Shown here: positions 34,166 to 46,273 of the stretch, piece after piece | Position numbering within the stretch: the stretch's first letter is position 1 | How the letters are laid out: every line of letters begins with the position of its first letter | Program-made: the position numbers and the translations under genes | Notes under the pieces: model-generated | What the model saw: the letters and a program-made list of their open reading frames with translations, nothing else | Database searches by the model: none | Told to the model about the DNA's origin: nothing | From: Corinectria fuckeliana | Lineage: Eukaryota; Ascomycota; Sordariomycetes; Hypocreales; Nectriaceae | Length of the DNA: 64,000 nucleotides | Assembly (NCBI GenBank): GCA_019137255.1 | Contig: WPDH01000012.1 | Span: 1 to 64,000 of the forward strand | Direction of reading: 5' to 3'

Positions 34166-35872
34166 TAGCCAGTTTGATATAATACTTTCGAGATCCCTAT
34201 CAAACTGGTATTTAGTTATCTAGTGTGCGCGTGGCCAGAATTACCAATTCCAGGCTGTCAGAAATAGAAGATGCTAAATAATTACGTTTATAGCCCTAGT
34301 CTTAAAGTGGCGAATAGACCTCTAGCATATAGAGAGGGTAGTAATAATGGATATTTAAGGAAGTGCTGAGGCATAAGATATTAAAGAGTTTGTGAAATCA
34401 AGGTCGAGAGAGAAGTGGAAATCCAGCTCCCCATCATGGATACAGCTCTCCTATCTTTCCGGATCAACATGTGCAGCAATGAAGACCAGAGTTGCGCGGC
34501 ATTAGCTGCAGCTCTCATTCTACCGTTAGCAAACCTCGAGGGTGGGCGAGTCCCGCTCCTAGTTCCCCAGATGATCAACAAGTCAGACTTGCCTCGCGTC
34601 GCCCGCCCGGGAAACGAACAGCAGCATGGGCTTTCAACGTCTCCATCGCGCAGACAATACATATGCCCACGCAATAACAAAATAATTAGGTGATTTTCTT
34701 CTTTGTTAAATAGGTTTGGAAGGCCTAGGTAGGGATCTCTGGAGAGCCCGATTGGCGTCGGCTTATGAGTCGATACAGGTATCCGAAAGGGGAGAGGGAA
34801 AGACGCTAACAAACATGATGAGGATTGCGCTATTGATGTATCCCAAGTCGAGATCCCAGTGGCGGTGAGACTCCCGCCCCAAAATTCCAAGAAAAGATGG
34901 CGAGGGAATGCTGGTTGTTCAGGAAAGGCCGTCTCAAGCTCTCACAAGCAGTAAGTCGGGAGACTGGGCTCCTCGAAAGCTAGGGCACGAAGGCGAGACC
35001 AGACACGGAAGCCCTTCTCGAAGGTGATCTTGAAATCTTCTTCGCTTGGGCGGACATCATCCTCCATATTGGCGGTCTTAGGCGGTAGTCTCAGTCTACG
35101 GAGGGTGAGTTCCAAGGCTTTGGTTGGGTGGTTGTCGGCTACGAACTTGTGCCAACAAGTTTTTAACAATTACACTTAGCACGTGACGAATTAATTAGCC
35201 CCTATCTAATCGGGGTCAGGTGTATGAAATGATCTTGCTAGGTGAGGTTCTATGCCCTTGGTAATATCTGAAGCTGTTCGAGTCTGTTAGGATCCGCTGA
35301 TTCGATGGTTACCTGGTAATTTCTAACTCTTATAACGAGCCCTTTAACCCAATGTATAAATGCTTAGATACTAGTGGAACTATGAGAGGCTTACATAGCG
35401 CAGTGCCAACTCTTTTTGCAACAAACCATGCGGCAGAAATGAGAGCAATACATCAATCCGGGAAGACATCACTGCTAGAACGGCCAAAGGATGACTACAA
35501 GTATAGAAAAAACTCGACTTGATTCAGAAATGCAACCATCCTCTACCTCGCGACGTCACGGGTACCTTCGTTCACCGTTGGTTTCTTTGTCTTTTCCAAC
35601 CACGACGTAGAGAACGACGGCCATAAGATATAACAAACGCCTAGCGTTCTCTTGGTATTTTGTGGGGTAACTAGGATTTCCTTTACCTCTAATTTCGCAT
35701 GCTTTTAGTTTCACACCCACAACAATCCTTTTACAGCATTAAAGCAACGAGGGTAAGTTATTGTCTTTCATTAACTTCATGGTATAGTCTTTAACGAAAC
35801 AGGGTAGATCCCTAATCATTCTAACTCTTACATCCTTCTTCCGTTTGGCGGCTCCCAATATGGGCCGTTATA
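34166..35872. other. Intergenic, with one unassigned coding-like fragment
   Basis: At 35169-34942 the minus strand reads KFVADNHPTKALELTLRRLR, then LPPKTANMEDDVRPSEEDFK and FEKGFRVWSRLRALAFEEPS. The composition is protein-like, but the fragment has no start context or known motif and may be a gene scrap. The longer frame at 34381-34890 has an unconvincing composition. The rest holds nothing I can support. Confidence 0.35.
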
Positions 35873-36976
35873 TCAAGCCGCCTTGACACCATTTTCACGC
35901 TCCTTCAGACCCGCCCGCACCTTAGGGAGGATATAACGGCCGTAGTCAATAGCATCATTCAGGTTGTCATAACCACGAATGGAGATGAGCGTAGCGCCCA
36001 GGTCAACGTAGTCCAGAATGGAGTCGGCGGCGGTCTGGTAAGATCCGACCAGCGCAGTCGAGGCGCCACGCGCTCCGGTGGCAGTGACGGTAGGGTACCA
36101 AAGAGCTCGGTCCTGGACCTCGCCGCGCTTGGCGATGTCCAGCAGGCGCTGAGATCCAACGTTTTGCGGCGGGGGGGCGTTGACGGGGGTTCTGCTCTGA
36201 CCCTTCTCTCGGTTCTCCTTCAGAAGGTCCAGAGTGTGGTGCGCCTTGGCCCAGGCGAGGTCGTCAGTCTCGGCGACGATGGGCCGGAAGGTGACCCAGA
36301 TTCGAGGTCGGTCTTCCTTGGAACGGCCGGCCTTATCCGACTCGGCGTAAATGCGGTCGATCTGCTCCTTGGTCTCCTTGAGAGGCTCGCCCCAGAGGCC
36401 GAAGATGTCGGCGAGGGAACCGCCAATACGGTAGGCGGCGTCGGAAGATCCTCCCACGGAGACGGGAATCGTGCCGTTTGTGGGGCGGACTGCGTTTCGG
36501 AAGTCCTTGAACTGATAGTACTTGCCCTCCCAGTCAAAGGCCTCGTCCGACTTCCATGCTCGGCGAAGGATCTTGATGTACTCCTCCTGGCGCAGGTACC
36601 GCTCCTCCTTGTTCAAGAAATCTCCCTCGCGGGCCTGCTCGGCGTCATCTCCGCCGGCGATGAAATGCACGACGACTCGGCCCTTGCTGAGTTGATCCAG
36701 AGTTGCCAGCGCCTTGGCGGCAACGGTGGGGTAGAGAGTGTTGGGGCGGAGGGCGATGATGATCTTGATGTTCTTGGTCACGGCGACGATGGTGGCGCCA
36801 ATGGTGAAAGGGTCGAAAGAAGAGGAACCGTAAGGGACGAGGGTGTAGTTGAACTCATAGTCATCCAGCGAGCGGGCATAGCGGATAAGATAATCGGGGT
36901 CAATACCGGCTCCAGGGACCGGAGCGAGCTCCGTAGAGGAGTTGGGGAAGGTAACGCTGATGAATTCGGTGGTCAT
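35873..36976 (-). CDS. SsuD-like flavin-dependent monooxygenase (alkanesulfonate monooxygenase family)
   Basis: 367 residues in a single exon, ATG at 36976. It is a bacterial-luciferase-like (LLM class) TIM barrel close to alkanesulfonate monooxygenase: IALRPNTLYPTVAAKALATL and DQLSKGRVVVHFIAGGDD, then EGDFLNKEERYLRQEEY, FDWEGKYYQF, PVSVGGSSDAAYRIGGSLAD with LWGEP, RPIVAETDDLAWAKA and finally STALVGSYQTAADSILDYVD with LISIRGYDNL. Such enzymes use reduced FMN and oxygen to release sulfite from alkanesulfonates under sulfur limitation. They need a partner flavin reductase, and none is encoded nearby. A TATAAA at 37044-37049 lies about 70 bp upstream. The lack of introns and close match to bacterial motifs leave old transfer possible. 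A long antisense frame covers it. Confidence 0.88.
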   Translation of the reverse strand: MTTEFISVTFPNSSTELAPVPGAGIDPDYLIRYARSLDDYEFNYTLVPYGSSSFDPFTIGATIVAVTKNIKIIIALRPNTLYPTVAAKALATLDQLSKGRVVVHFIAGGDDAEQAREGDFLNKEERYLRQEEYIKILRRAWKSDEAFDWEGKYYQFKDFRNAVRPTNGTIPVSVGGSSDAAYRIGGSLADIFGLWGEPLKETKEQIDRIYAESDKAGRSKEDRPRIWVTFRPIVAETDDLAWAKAHHTLDLLKENREKGQSRTPVNAPPPQNVGSQRLLDIAKRGEVQDRALWYPTVTATGARGASTALVGSYQTAADSILDYVDLGATLISIRGYDNLNDAIDYGRYILPKVRAGLKERENGVKAA

Positions 36977-38908
36977 CTTGAATGCTGAATCTTCTAGTTT
37001 CTTGCTGTCTTCTGATATCTAGGATGATCTCCTTGAGGCTTGCTTTATATGCTGACCTGCGACGGAGGAGCTGTCGTTGAGTGAATGCAGACTAGCCAAT
37101 TATTAATCTCCATAATGGCGAAATGATTGCGACAACTTCTGAAAGATCACGCCTTACCACCACAACCGAAGCCGGCCGAACGGGATAAGATCGACCTTGG
37201 AAAACAATCATGGAGCGATAAAATGACCAATTGAAAGCAGAGATCGGGCTGGTTGAGAAGGAAAAGGCATTCTGGACGTGCCAGCTGTTATCCAGCTTGC
37301 AGGTCCCGAGAATGAGACGCTGGCTTGTCCTGGATCACCCATCGTACACGCATGTTGGAGACAGTTGATGGCACTCCTGCCCCGCGTCTCTTCCACTCGG
37401 AGCCGAACCGGGGTGCCTCCCACTCTGCCCTCGAACAACCCCGCAGTTGAAGCTATGGCCTCAATGTCGAATGTTGGTGTTGATCCGCGATGGCGTCAGA
37501 TGGCGAGTGATCCACCCGAACGTTGCGAGCGGCCAGCGCCGGGGCGGGTCACACTAAGTACATACCCCCAGGACTCGGTTGCGGGCTCTCCATTGGCACG
37601 ATTGCACTAGATCCGGGATTAACAGCGTCTGCCGAAGTGCAGCCCGATGGCATGAGCCGGTGGGATGAAGAGACTCTGGTGCGATAACAGCTCGGCGGGT
37701 TCCTGCAACGTGAGTGACGAACTCCGAGTGCCTAAATATAACCTCGCTTTTATCTCCGCAAGCAACACGACCGAGTGGGATGGTGGGATAACGAGCCGAT
37801 CCTTCCAATTAGAGGACCTTATTGGTTGCCATCGACCGCACTAGACCTTTTATCGATCTTGTGCCATCCAGAGGTTGCGTTGCCTTCATGACTCTCAAGC
37901 TCATGACAGGAAGTCATCTTGCGAATGGACGAGTCCGCCGGTGTCCTGGAAAGATAAATCAGCCGATTTCACTGAGGAAACGAACGATCCTCCTGGTGTC
38001 TGTTGATGATCTATCGTATTCTTCACGAAGAGCAACGTTGGATCCAGGGCTGCAAACGCGGCCTAGACAACGATATGAGTCCCTCTTCACAGCCGTGTAC
38101 ATGGTCCTTTTTTATTCCACAAGCTATCAAACAACCATGATTTTCATTTCAAGTGTGTACTAGACGGCCGACATTCGAGGTTTGTTGATTCCTGAGCTCC
38201 AATGGAGAATGGCAGCAGCTTGGTAAGGAAGGCCGTATCAGATAACTAAATCATTGCATAGCCGATGAATACATCGAGTCCTATCAAACCTCGCACATTT
38301 TCTAGATTCAAGATCACTCAGGATATTCATCAAATCGACGCTTCTGAAATGCGGACGTTGAGCACGTCAAATAGTGTCCATTCTTGCAAGACGGTCCCGA
38401 GAAACCTTAGGTGGTGTAGTTGACCAGTCACTGACTACGGATGTAGGTCACCTCTAAATAAGATCTGTCACATTGTTATTTGGTTTTAAACATGCCTCCC
38501 TGGGTATCTTCTTAGATAAGAAAGGAATAAAGTAAGTAATACACAACAAAACAACCCTATTGCATACTATACCTTAAAACATGACAACCATTTCCTAGTA
38601 AGTAAGCCAATTTATAAAGCATTGAAGATTTGTTACATACTTTGGCATTTTTTCGAGGCCTAGTTGTCCAGAGACCAGTTAACAAATTTGCTTTGACTAT
38701 CCTGCTGTAACAGACACATCTCAAAGCGAACATAGCTTATGCCCATTCAAATCCAATTACAAGGCCTGCATATTTGCAAAATACACCAAAACCGTATCAG
38801 CTCACAGTTTAGCAAGTCCATATTTTAGGCGCTTCAGGTCGGGACCAACTAGCAAGGGCCGTTGCTAGCGGAGAAGCAAATGCAAGGGTGCTATCAGCTC
38901 TCAATTCT
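36977..38908. other. Intergenic, no gene supported
   Basis: About 1.9 kb. Plus frames at 37278-37610 and 37822-38163 have no motif. 38450-38800 is moderately AT-rich. The TATA box near 37046 belongs to the SsuD-like gene. Confidence 0.45.
37044..37049 (-). promoter_or_regulatory. TATA box of the SsuD-like gene
   Basis: TATAAA on the minus strand (in GCATATAAAGC), about 70 bp upstream of the ATG at 36976. The PaiB-like gene carries a near-identical CATATAAA. Confidence 0.45.
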
Positions 38909-39622
38909 TTACCAAATATCTAAGGTATCTGCAAAAAATTTGACAAAGACAAAGTCTATTAGATGCGCACTAAAATATCTCACGCTTGATAGTTGATGTC
39001 CAGGCCGTTTGAGGAACTTGAAATCAGCTGCCCTTTGATCACACGGTCCTCTATCACTCGATATGTCGTTGAAAGCTCGCCGCCACTCTTTTATTTTATT
39101 TGTATCGGGCAGTAAACTCAGGAGTATCACAATGTCCAGGAGACAACGGTCGAGCCCTGTTCGCGAGCTGTTGACATAGTTTGTACACCAATGAATGGCT
39201 TCCCGACTCGCAGCACATCAAAGCAACTTCAGGATCGACCAGATCAGGCTCGGACTTTGTAACTCTCCGCTCCTAGAATCAAATCAGAGTGGTAGTAAGT
39301 ATCCCCGCGATTAAGATCAGTTGGATTATTCGATTCATTCGGATCACTGACACACTCTAACCCTTTGTTCCTAAAATCGAGCGATGGCGACACCTGAATG
39401 ATTGGGCGGCGCTTGACCCCACCAAGCAATTGAGGGGGCGGGGGTATTTGCACGAGCTTCAAGAACAGATCATCCAGCTTCAGCGGCCAGCAGCACATCT
39501 GTTCAGGTTCTAGAATACGCATAACGGAGGAGCCTGAAACTAAGCTGATGTTCTCTTCAGAAGAGCTACAACTCCGTGAACGAGAGATGGAGATTGAGCT
39601 TGATGGAGACCAGAATCCGTAC
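38909..39622 (-). pseudogene. Downstream part of a host gene split by the retroelement
   Basis: The minus-strand frame entering from the element at 39622 reads YGFWSPSSSISISRSRSC, then SSSEENISLVSGSSVMRILE and QMCCWPLKLDDLFLKLVQI, and stays open to a stop at 39244 (378 bp). Further minus-strand stretches look coding too: about 39270-39110 (ERRVTKSEPDLVDPEVALMC, SHSLVYKLCQQLANRARPL) and about 39190-38990 (LDRCLLDIVILLSLLPDTNK, WRRAFNDISSDRG). They may be joined by an intron ending at TTGATTCTAG (near 39270) and another of the form GTGAGATATTTTAG to TTTTTTGCAG (about 38940-38995). The family is unknown and the full exon structure is not resolved. The upstream part is at 46053-46273. Confidence 0.5.
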
Positions 39623-39627
39623 CCTAC
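39623..39627. repeat. Target-site duplication, left copy (CCTAC)
   Basis: CCTAC directly before the left LTR; the identical CCTAC follows the right LTR at 46053-46057. Five bases is the usual length for LTR-element insertion. Confidence 0.8.
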
Positions 39628-39791
39628 TATTAATGTGACTGCGTGTATTATGTAACTGTACTAAGCTAGGAAAAGAGGGCGGAATAGTAAGTCCCTAAGG
39701 GGATCGCTATTATCACTAGATGCCTAGCATCTAAGGCAGAAATATAGATAGTGCCTAATAGTAGGCCTAACTAGTAGTCCTACTACTAATA
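39628..39791. repeat. Left LTR of the complete element
   Basis: 164 bp, from TATTAATGTGACTGCG to CTACTACTAATA. The terminal TA pairs are consistent with an original TG...CA. Outer (left) bases still contain G and C, while the inner (right) bases are mutated. It contains the palindrome AGATGCCTAGCATCT. Confidence 0.85.
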
Positions 39792-42700
39792 TACCCTCTT
39801 AGACTAGCTGCTAAGGGTAGTTAGTCTAACTGACTAATAAGACTATTTATAACTATCTAATAGTACTAGCTAGCTAATTTCTTAGTGTTTTTAGCTCCTA
39901 AAAATAAGAGAATTCTTACTAAGACTAAAATTAAATCTTAGTCTTAATCTAAAAGTATAATAGTTTTAGCTAGTACTCTAAGATAATAGTTAGAGCTACT
40001 ATATAAGATTCTAGCTTTAAAAGAAGATAATAAGAGAAAAAAATTATTATTATATTTAGTAAAAGTATAAAAATTAACTCTTTTAAGCCTTTAAGTTAGT
40101 ATTTTATATTAGCTACTAAAAGAGTCCTAAAATTATATAATATATAATAGCTCTAACTATTATACTAAACTAATTTTATTATTATTATAATAATAATATT
40201 ACTAATCTTAATATATAAGACTAACTTATTATATTAATATCTTAATACCTAATAGAGTTATAAGACTATAACTCTTATGTTTTATTATACTAGTTAAATA
40301 GCCTAATTAGTATAGCTAATTATTTAATATTAAATTAAAAGACTAAAAAATATTAACTATATAGAAAAATTATATTTTAATACTATTTTTTAAGCTTTTT
40401 AGAGGTCTTTTTAGCTAAGTAATATATTAATATTACTTTTAATCTTATTTACCTCTTTTTATATAAACTAAGTTATTTAATATAAAAGTAAATAAGATTA
40501 TTATAAAGCTAAAAGCTAAAAGATCCTTTAAGTATTTTTCTTTTCTAATTTAATAGTAAGATAATATAAGAAATTATAAGTATTACTAAGCTTATTATAT
40601 AGCTTTATTTAAAGCTATATATATTTATAATTATATAATAAAAGTTATATATTTTTATTTTAAAAAAGGCTTTATAAGGCTATCTACTAGTATTTAGGCT
40701 ATAAGTAGCTAAGATATCTTAACTTTACCTTTTTAAATAAGCTTATAAACCTAGTAATAATAGATATTAATATACTAAAGTGTTATAACTAGCTTAGCTA
40801 ACTACTTTATAATTAGCTAGATTATATTAATATTATTATACTAGATTTAAGCTATATCTTAAATCTTAATACTAACCTTTTTAAGAAGTTAACCTAAGGC
40901 TAGCTATTTCTTAACTATACTTATAAGAGTAAGTAACTTAGCTTTTATACTTAATATAGTAATTATATCTTACTTTATAACCTTCTAAGTGATAAGACTC
41001 TTATATAGTATAACTACCTAGCCTTATAAGAACTTTCTAGTTATTAAGTAGTTTTTAAAAGCTATATTTATAGCTATAAAAAGATTTCTCTAATTCTTAG
41101 CTATTATATAGTAGATATAAAGCTTTCTAGTATTATAAAGATAGCTAATATACTATTCTGCTACTCTATTATACTTAAGGCTTAGCTAATAACTAAATTA
41201 ACTAAGCTTTAATAATATATAAAATATATTAGGCCTTATAGTATTAGTAAGATAGCTTATATTACCTACTTTTATCTTATACTTTAAGATAAGACTAAAA
41301 CTAGCTTTATATATTATAAGTATAAGAATTTATAAGAGTAAAAAGGTTTTTTTCTTATAGACTTTTAGTCTTTTACTATCTAACTTAAATTTTCTAGCTA
41401 TAATTAAAATATATAACTTCTAAGAGAGCTAAAAGTAACCTACTATATAGTCTCTAATAATCTTAATCCTTAAGAACTAGTATAACTCTTTTAAGTTCTT
41501 AACCTAATACTTTATTATTAAAGTATTATAAACTTATTACTATTTACTTTTAAACTTTTTTAGCTATATTATAATAATATTATTTATATAAAAGAAAATA
41601 AAAAGCTTTTTATACTTAAAGATATAAGAGTCTTTCTTATAGGCTTTAAAGTCTTAACTAGTAAAAAAGTAAGTAAGATTCTTATATTATAACTTTAATA
41701 ATATTTATAAGCTATAAAAAGCTTTTAAGAGCTTTAGAAAAACTCTCTTTTTAAATATTTTTAGTAGTAAGTAGTAGTAAACCTTTTTACTTTATAAAGC
41801 TTTAATAAAAGTATTAATAATATTATATTAATATATATTAAGATTTTTCTTATAGTATTTTATATATATTACCTAAAAAGTCTTATATACTAAGATAAAT
41901 ATATAAGTTTTAGCTTTATTCTTATTCTGCTTATTACTATAAGCTACTAAGTGCGTCTTAAAATATATTATATAGCTTTATTTATTAACCTTATATATAA
42001 ACACCTATTTAAGATTAATAAGCTAAATATTATTATTTAGCTTATTTATAAAAACCTTCTTATAAGCTTTTTTATCTTTTAGGTTTTTAATCTCTAGAAG
42101 AAGGCTTATATACTACTAAGATACTTATAAGAAGGTTATAACCTGCTTATATAATCTTAAGGTAAGTAGTATTATACTAATATAAAAAGAATATCTTTTT
42201 ATATTTAAAAGAGTTATATTAATAATATATTTTATCTTAGTATACTCTTTAAGTTTTTTTTACTTTTATATCTTAAAGGTTTTCTTTAAAAGCTTCTAAC
42301 TATAATACTTAAAGATTATATTATCTTTCTAAAGGTACTAGTTATAATCCCTTTAGGTTTTTTATAATAATTTCTTTAGTAACTAAAAAGAGGTATTATT
42401 AGAGTTATTATATAAGGTTAAATTAGTCTTACTATTTATTTTATCTCTTAATATCTTATTAACTTATTCTAATATAATAATTTATATATTAACTAAACTA
42501 TTATTATCTAATAAGTCTTATAATTTTAATCTCTTTATAAGATTATTAGGTTTTATAAAGTTATTACTATTTTTAGCTTATATAGCTAATAAGATATTAT
42601 TTATAATCTTAGGTAATAAATTATATAATAGTATTATACTTACTATCTTATATAGTAAGCTAAACTAATATAAAGTATTATTAAGAAAAGTAACTTACTT

Positions 42701-45700
42701 TATAGCTCTCTTAGTAAGAGAAAGAGAGAGTAAAATAGTCTTAAATATAGTCTTAGTACTTTTAATCTTAAAGGTGCTTTTCTTTTCTTATAAAGCCTTA
42801 ATTTAAGATTACTATAGCTAAGTATCTTAAACCTTTTTCTACTATTATATCTCTCTTAAAGATATTATAAGTAATACTTAAATCTATAACTTAGTAAGGT
42901 CTAAAAAAGACTTTATAGCTACTATATTAAGACTACTTTTCTTACTAATATTTTTATTATTAAGAACCTCTCTTATATTAATTTAGTTTAAGATTTTATA
43001 AGTATATTTCTTATAAGCTTTTATATCTTTCTTATATCTTAGATTAAAGTATTTTTACTTATTAAACTATATATTAGTAAAAATTATAACCTTTTTATCT
43101 TAAGTTACTAGTATATAAATTATATATTATAACTTACTCTTATAGCTAATAAGATACCTAATATAAGCTCTCTTTATAAATAAGCTTAAAAACTTATATA
43201 ACTTAATATGTTTTAAGATAGCTATAGTTATTAGGTAGGCTAAACACTTAAAAATCTTAATATATACTTATAAGAGCCTTATATTCTTAGGGATATAACT
43301 ATATATAAAGATATTATTTCTAATCTAGTCTTATTAGAGCTAGTAAGAGATTACTTACTAATTTTTTTTTTAATAAGATATATAGTTAAGAAGGTATACT
43401 ATTATATAGTATATCTTAGAGGTAAGCTCTTTTAGAAGTCTTAACTTCTTAATTATAACTCTACTCTTAACCTTAATAATCCTTTCTAATATCTTAGCAC
43501 TTCTGTTTTATATTAAGATTAATAGGGCAGACTTATAGATAATTATACTATTATTCTTAAAGATCTCTTTTTTCTTTTTAGTAAAAAGAGCCTTATTACT
43601 ATTATACTATAAGAGTAAGATCTTAAGACTATATTAAGTTTATAGCTAGGCTTATAGCTTTCTAAATACACTTCTAATATCTAACTTTATCTTTAAGAGG
43701 TAAAAAAAGTATATTTTTATTATTATATTTATAAATAAGACCTAATAATAGTAGCTATTATATATAAATACTAAAAAGTAATAAAAATTATAATTTATTA
43801 CTTTTTTAGGCCCTTAAGAGATATAATTTAAAGACTTTCTTAAGACTATTATTATTACCTTTATTATAGTATAAACTTAATATTTCTTAAGAAGAGGTCT
43901 TTTAACTCTTACTTTTAAACTTAATAAGACTAGCTAATTAAGAGCTTTCTACCTTATATAATTATATTATTAATACTAAAGCTTAGTATTCTCTTTAGAG
44001 ACTATTCTAAGCTTTAAGGCTATTATAACTAGAGGGCCCTAAATAAATACTCTTATTAAAATAACCTACTAGCTTATATAAAGCTATATAAAGGCTACTA
44101 TCTTAAAAGATTCTTTTATCTAAAAGACTTTTACTTTCTAATCCTAAATAATACTATTACTATATATCTAAAAGCCTAAGATTATATTAAGATATATTTC
44201 TAGTATATAGTAAGTATACTTAAGTCTAATAAGCCTGCCTCTAGAAAACCTAAAGTATTAAACTCTTAAGTTAACTATATTTTAGCCTTTTATAAATATC
44301 TTACTATCTCTTATATAAGTAGTCTTTTTAACCTTTTAATTAAAGCCTTTTTTAAAAAACTAGTCTATATAGTTAAAAAAGTAATATAAAATACTAAAAT
44401 TATAAATAGTAATATTCTTAATTATAAGGTCTATAAAGGTTATATTATATATAGCTATATATAAAGTATTTATATAAGAAATAAGGCTTAGAGGAGAGGT
44501 TTAATAAGTGATAATAATTATTTTTATCTTCTTTTTTAGACTACTAATTAGCATATAAGTTACCTTTTTTACTAGAGTCTAAGTATTAGCCTTTTTTAGC
44601 TCTTTTAAGTACTTATTAAACTACTTCTTAAAAGTCTTATCCTGCTTAAGGTAAAAGCTTTAGCCCTTTAGGGTATATTTCTTCTTATATAAGGCTAAAA
44701 AGTTAAAATATCTTTCCTACTATATAAATATCTATATAAAATATCTCCTTTTATAGCTAGAGTATTTCTAACTTATAGCTTTATTTTACTAGCTTAACTA
44801 AAAAGAGTTTAATAACCTAAAAGCTATTATAAAATAAGCCTAAGAAGGATTTAACTTTTCCTTTCTTATATTATTATAAAAGAGGTATATAATCTTAAGT
44901 AGATTATCTATCTTTTTACTCTTACTCTCCTATCTTATAATAAGCTTATTCTAAGTATAGTAAAACTCTTACTAAGATTTTATCACCTTTAGGAACTCTC
45001 TTTTAGCCCTCTTCTTATTAATAGTAATCACCTTATATATAATATAATTTTTCTAGGCCTTTTTAAACTAGTTAGCTTAGGCTTTTTAATCTTTTAACTC
45101 TTTCTTAGTTACTAAGGCCTAAAACTTTATCTTAACTCTATAGATATTATTTTTTTCTTTAGGATTAATAAAAAGCTTAAGATAACTAATAATCTTCTTA
45201 AGATCTTATATTTTCCTAATATATATAATATAACTACCTAAAAGAGTCTTTAAGATAAATATCTTAAGCTTATTTAGCTTTTTCTTCTTAAGAGTCTTAT
45301 CTTATAAGCTCTTATCTTATCTTACTTACTAAAGTATAAATAGCCTATTATTATTAGCTTACTTAATATTATAATTTTACTACTAATCTTTAAGGTTAAG
45401 CTAATAGATTTATATAATAAGAGCCTTTTTCTTACTATTACTAATACTTAAAAAATCTAGCCTTTTAGGCTTTAAAAAGAAGTCTCTCTTATTAATAACT
45501 AGTATAAAGTCTAATATTAGATTATTAATACCTAATATAGTCTTTAAGCTAATATATTCCTAGATTTTATATATTATAACTAAAGTATAAATACACTTTA
45601 GCTATAAAGTCTAGTTCTTAGCCTTTTTTAGCTTAAGAAGAAAGTCTAAAAATACTTTTATACTATTTATATCTATTATATTAGTAGCTAAAAGTATACT

Positions 45701-45888
45701 AAGTACTTAGTAAGTAAATTACTTTAGATTATATAAATTAGTTAAATTATAATTTATAAGCCTTAAAGGTAATTACTTAGCTAAAGGAGAAATTAGTTAC
45801 TTATAGGTCTTTTCCTAATATTAAAAATAATACTAGATTAATACTAAAGGCTAGAATTCACTTAAAAAGTTACTACTAGGCTTATAAC

Positions 45889-46052
45889 TATTAATATAAC
45901 TATATATATTATATAACTATACTAAGCTAGGAAAAGAGGGCAGAACAGTAAGTCCCTAAGGGGATCGCTATTATCGCTAGATGCCTAGCATCTAAGGCAG
46001 AAATATAGACGGTGCCCGATAGCGGGCCTGACTAGTGGTCCTACCACCAACA
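45889..46052. repeat. Right LTR of the complete element
   Basis: 164 bp, exactly the length of the left LTR. About 21 differences separate the two, all transitions of C/T or G/A type. Here the inner (left) bases are mutated, and the outer end (GGTCCTACCACCAACA) is preserved with the canonical CA. Confidence 0.88.
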
Positions 46053-46057
46053 CCTAC
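46053..46057. repeat. Target-site duplication, right copy (CCTAC)
   Basis: CCTAC directly after the right LTR, identical to 39623-39627. Confidence 0.8.
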
Positions 46058-46273
46058 ACCCGTCAGCGACGAGCGGGGATTTACAGAGGGAGAAAGTTTG
46101 GTGAATGTGTGGAGGCCGCCGGACGGATAGGGACCACGTTTCGAAAGATTGGACATGATAACACGGTACGACAGGTGGAGTAGCATGAATCCACGATCTT
46201 GGTGCGAATAGGTACACTTAATTGAGCACTGACTTAAGAGATGGCCGAGCCAGACTTGGCATCGAGATGTCAC
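46053..46273 (-). pseudogene. Upstream part of the host gene split by the retroelement
   Basis: The minus-strand frame reads MSNLSKRGPYPSGGLHTFTK (ATG at 46156) and then LSPSVNPRSSLTGVG up to the target site. Two more in-frame bases lead into the retroelement. With the element and one CCTAC removed the next codons are GGG TAC GGA TTC TGG, in phase with the open frame at 39622-39244. The joined open frame is about 199 codons, or 160 from the ATG. The frame can be extended upstream to a GTG at 46273. The product is unknown. Confidence 0.5.

Larger units (their letters stand above)
39628..46052 (-). mobile_element. Complete LTR retroelement, 6,425 bp, heavily RIP-mutated
   Basis: Bounded by two 164-bp direct repeats and a perfect 5-bp target duplication. 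The interior is saturated with A+T, has no frame of useful length and holds no recognisable gag or pol motif. The changes are what C-to-T and G-to-A mutation on both strands would give. Orientation: read on the minus strand, a purine-rich CTAAGAGGGTA directly precedes the LTR near 39792, as a polypurine tract would, and GTTATAAGCC follows the other LTR where a primer-binding site would sit. I therefore infer minus, with limited confidence. The short LTRs and size fit Copia-type or small Gypsy-type elements; the superfamily cannot be read from the remains. It split a host reading frame. Confidence 0.88.

Noticed and set aside
36164..36988. Long plus-strand open frame (274 codons)
   Set aside because: It is exactly antisense to the SsuD-like monooxygenase; its Val/Gly/Leu/Asp-rich composition arises from the codon bias of the real gene.
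39800..45880. Search for gag/pol remnants in the retroelement interior
   Set aside because: Mutation is too heavy to read reverse transcriptase or integrase motifs by eye, so no superfamily is assigned.
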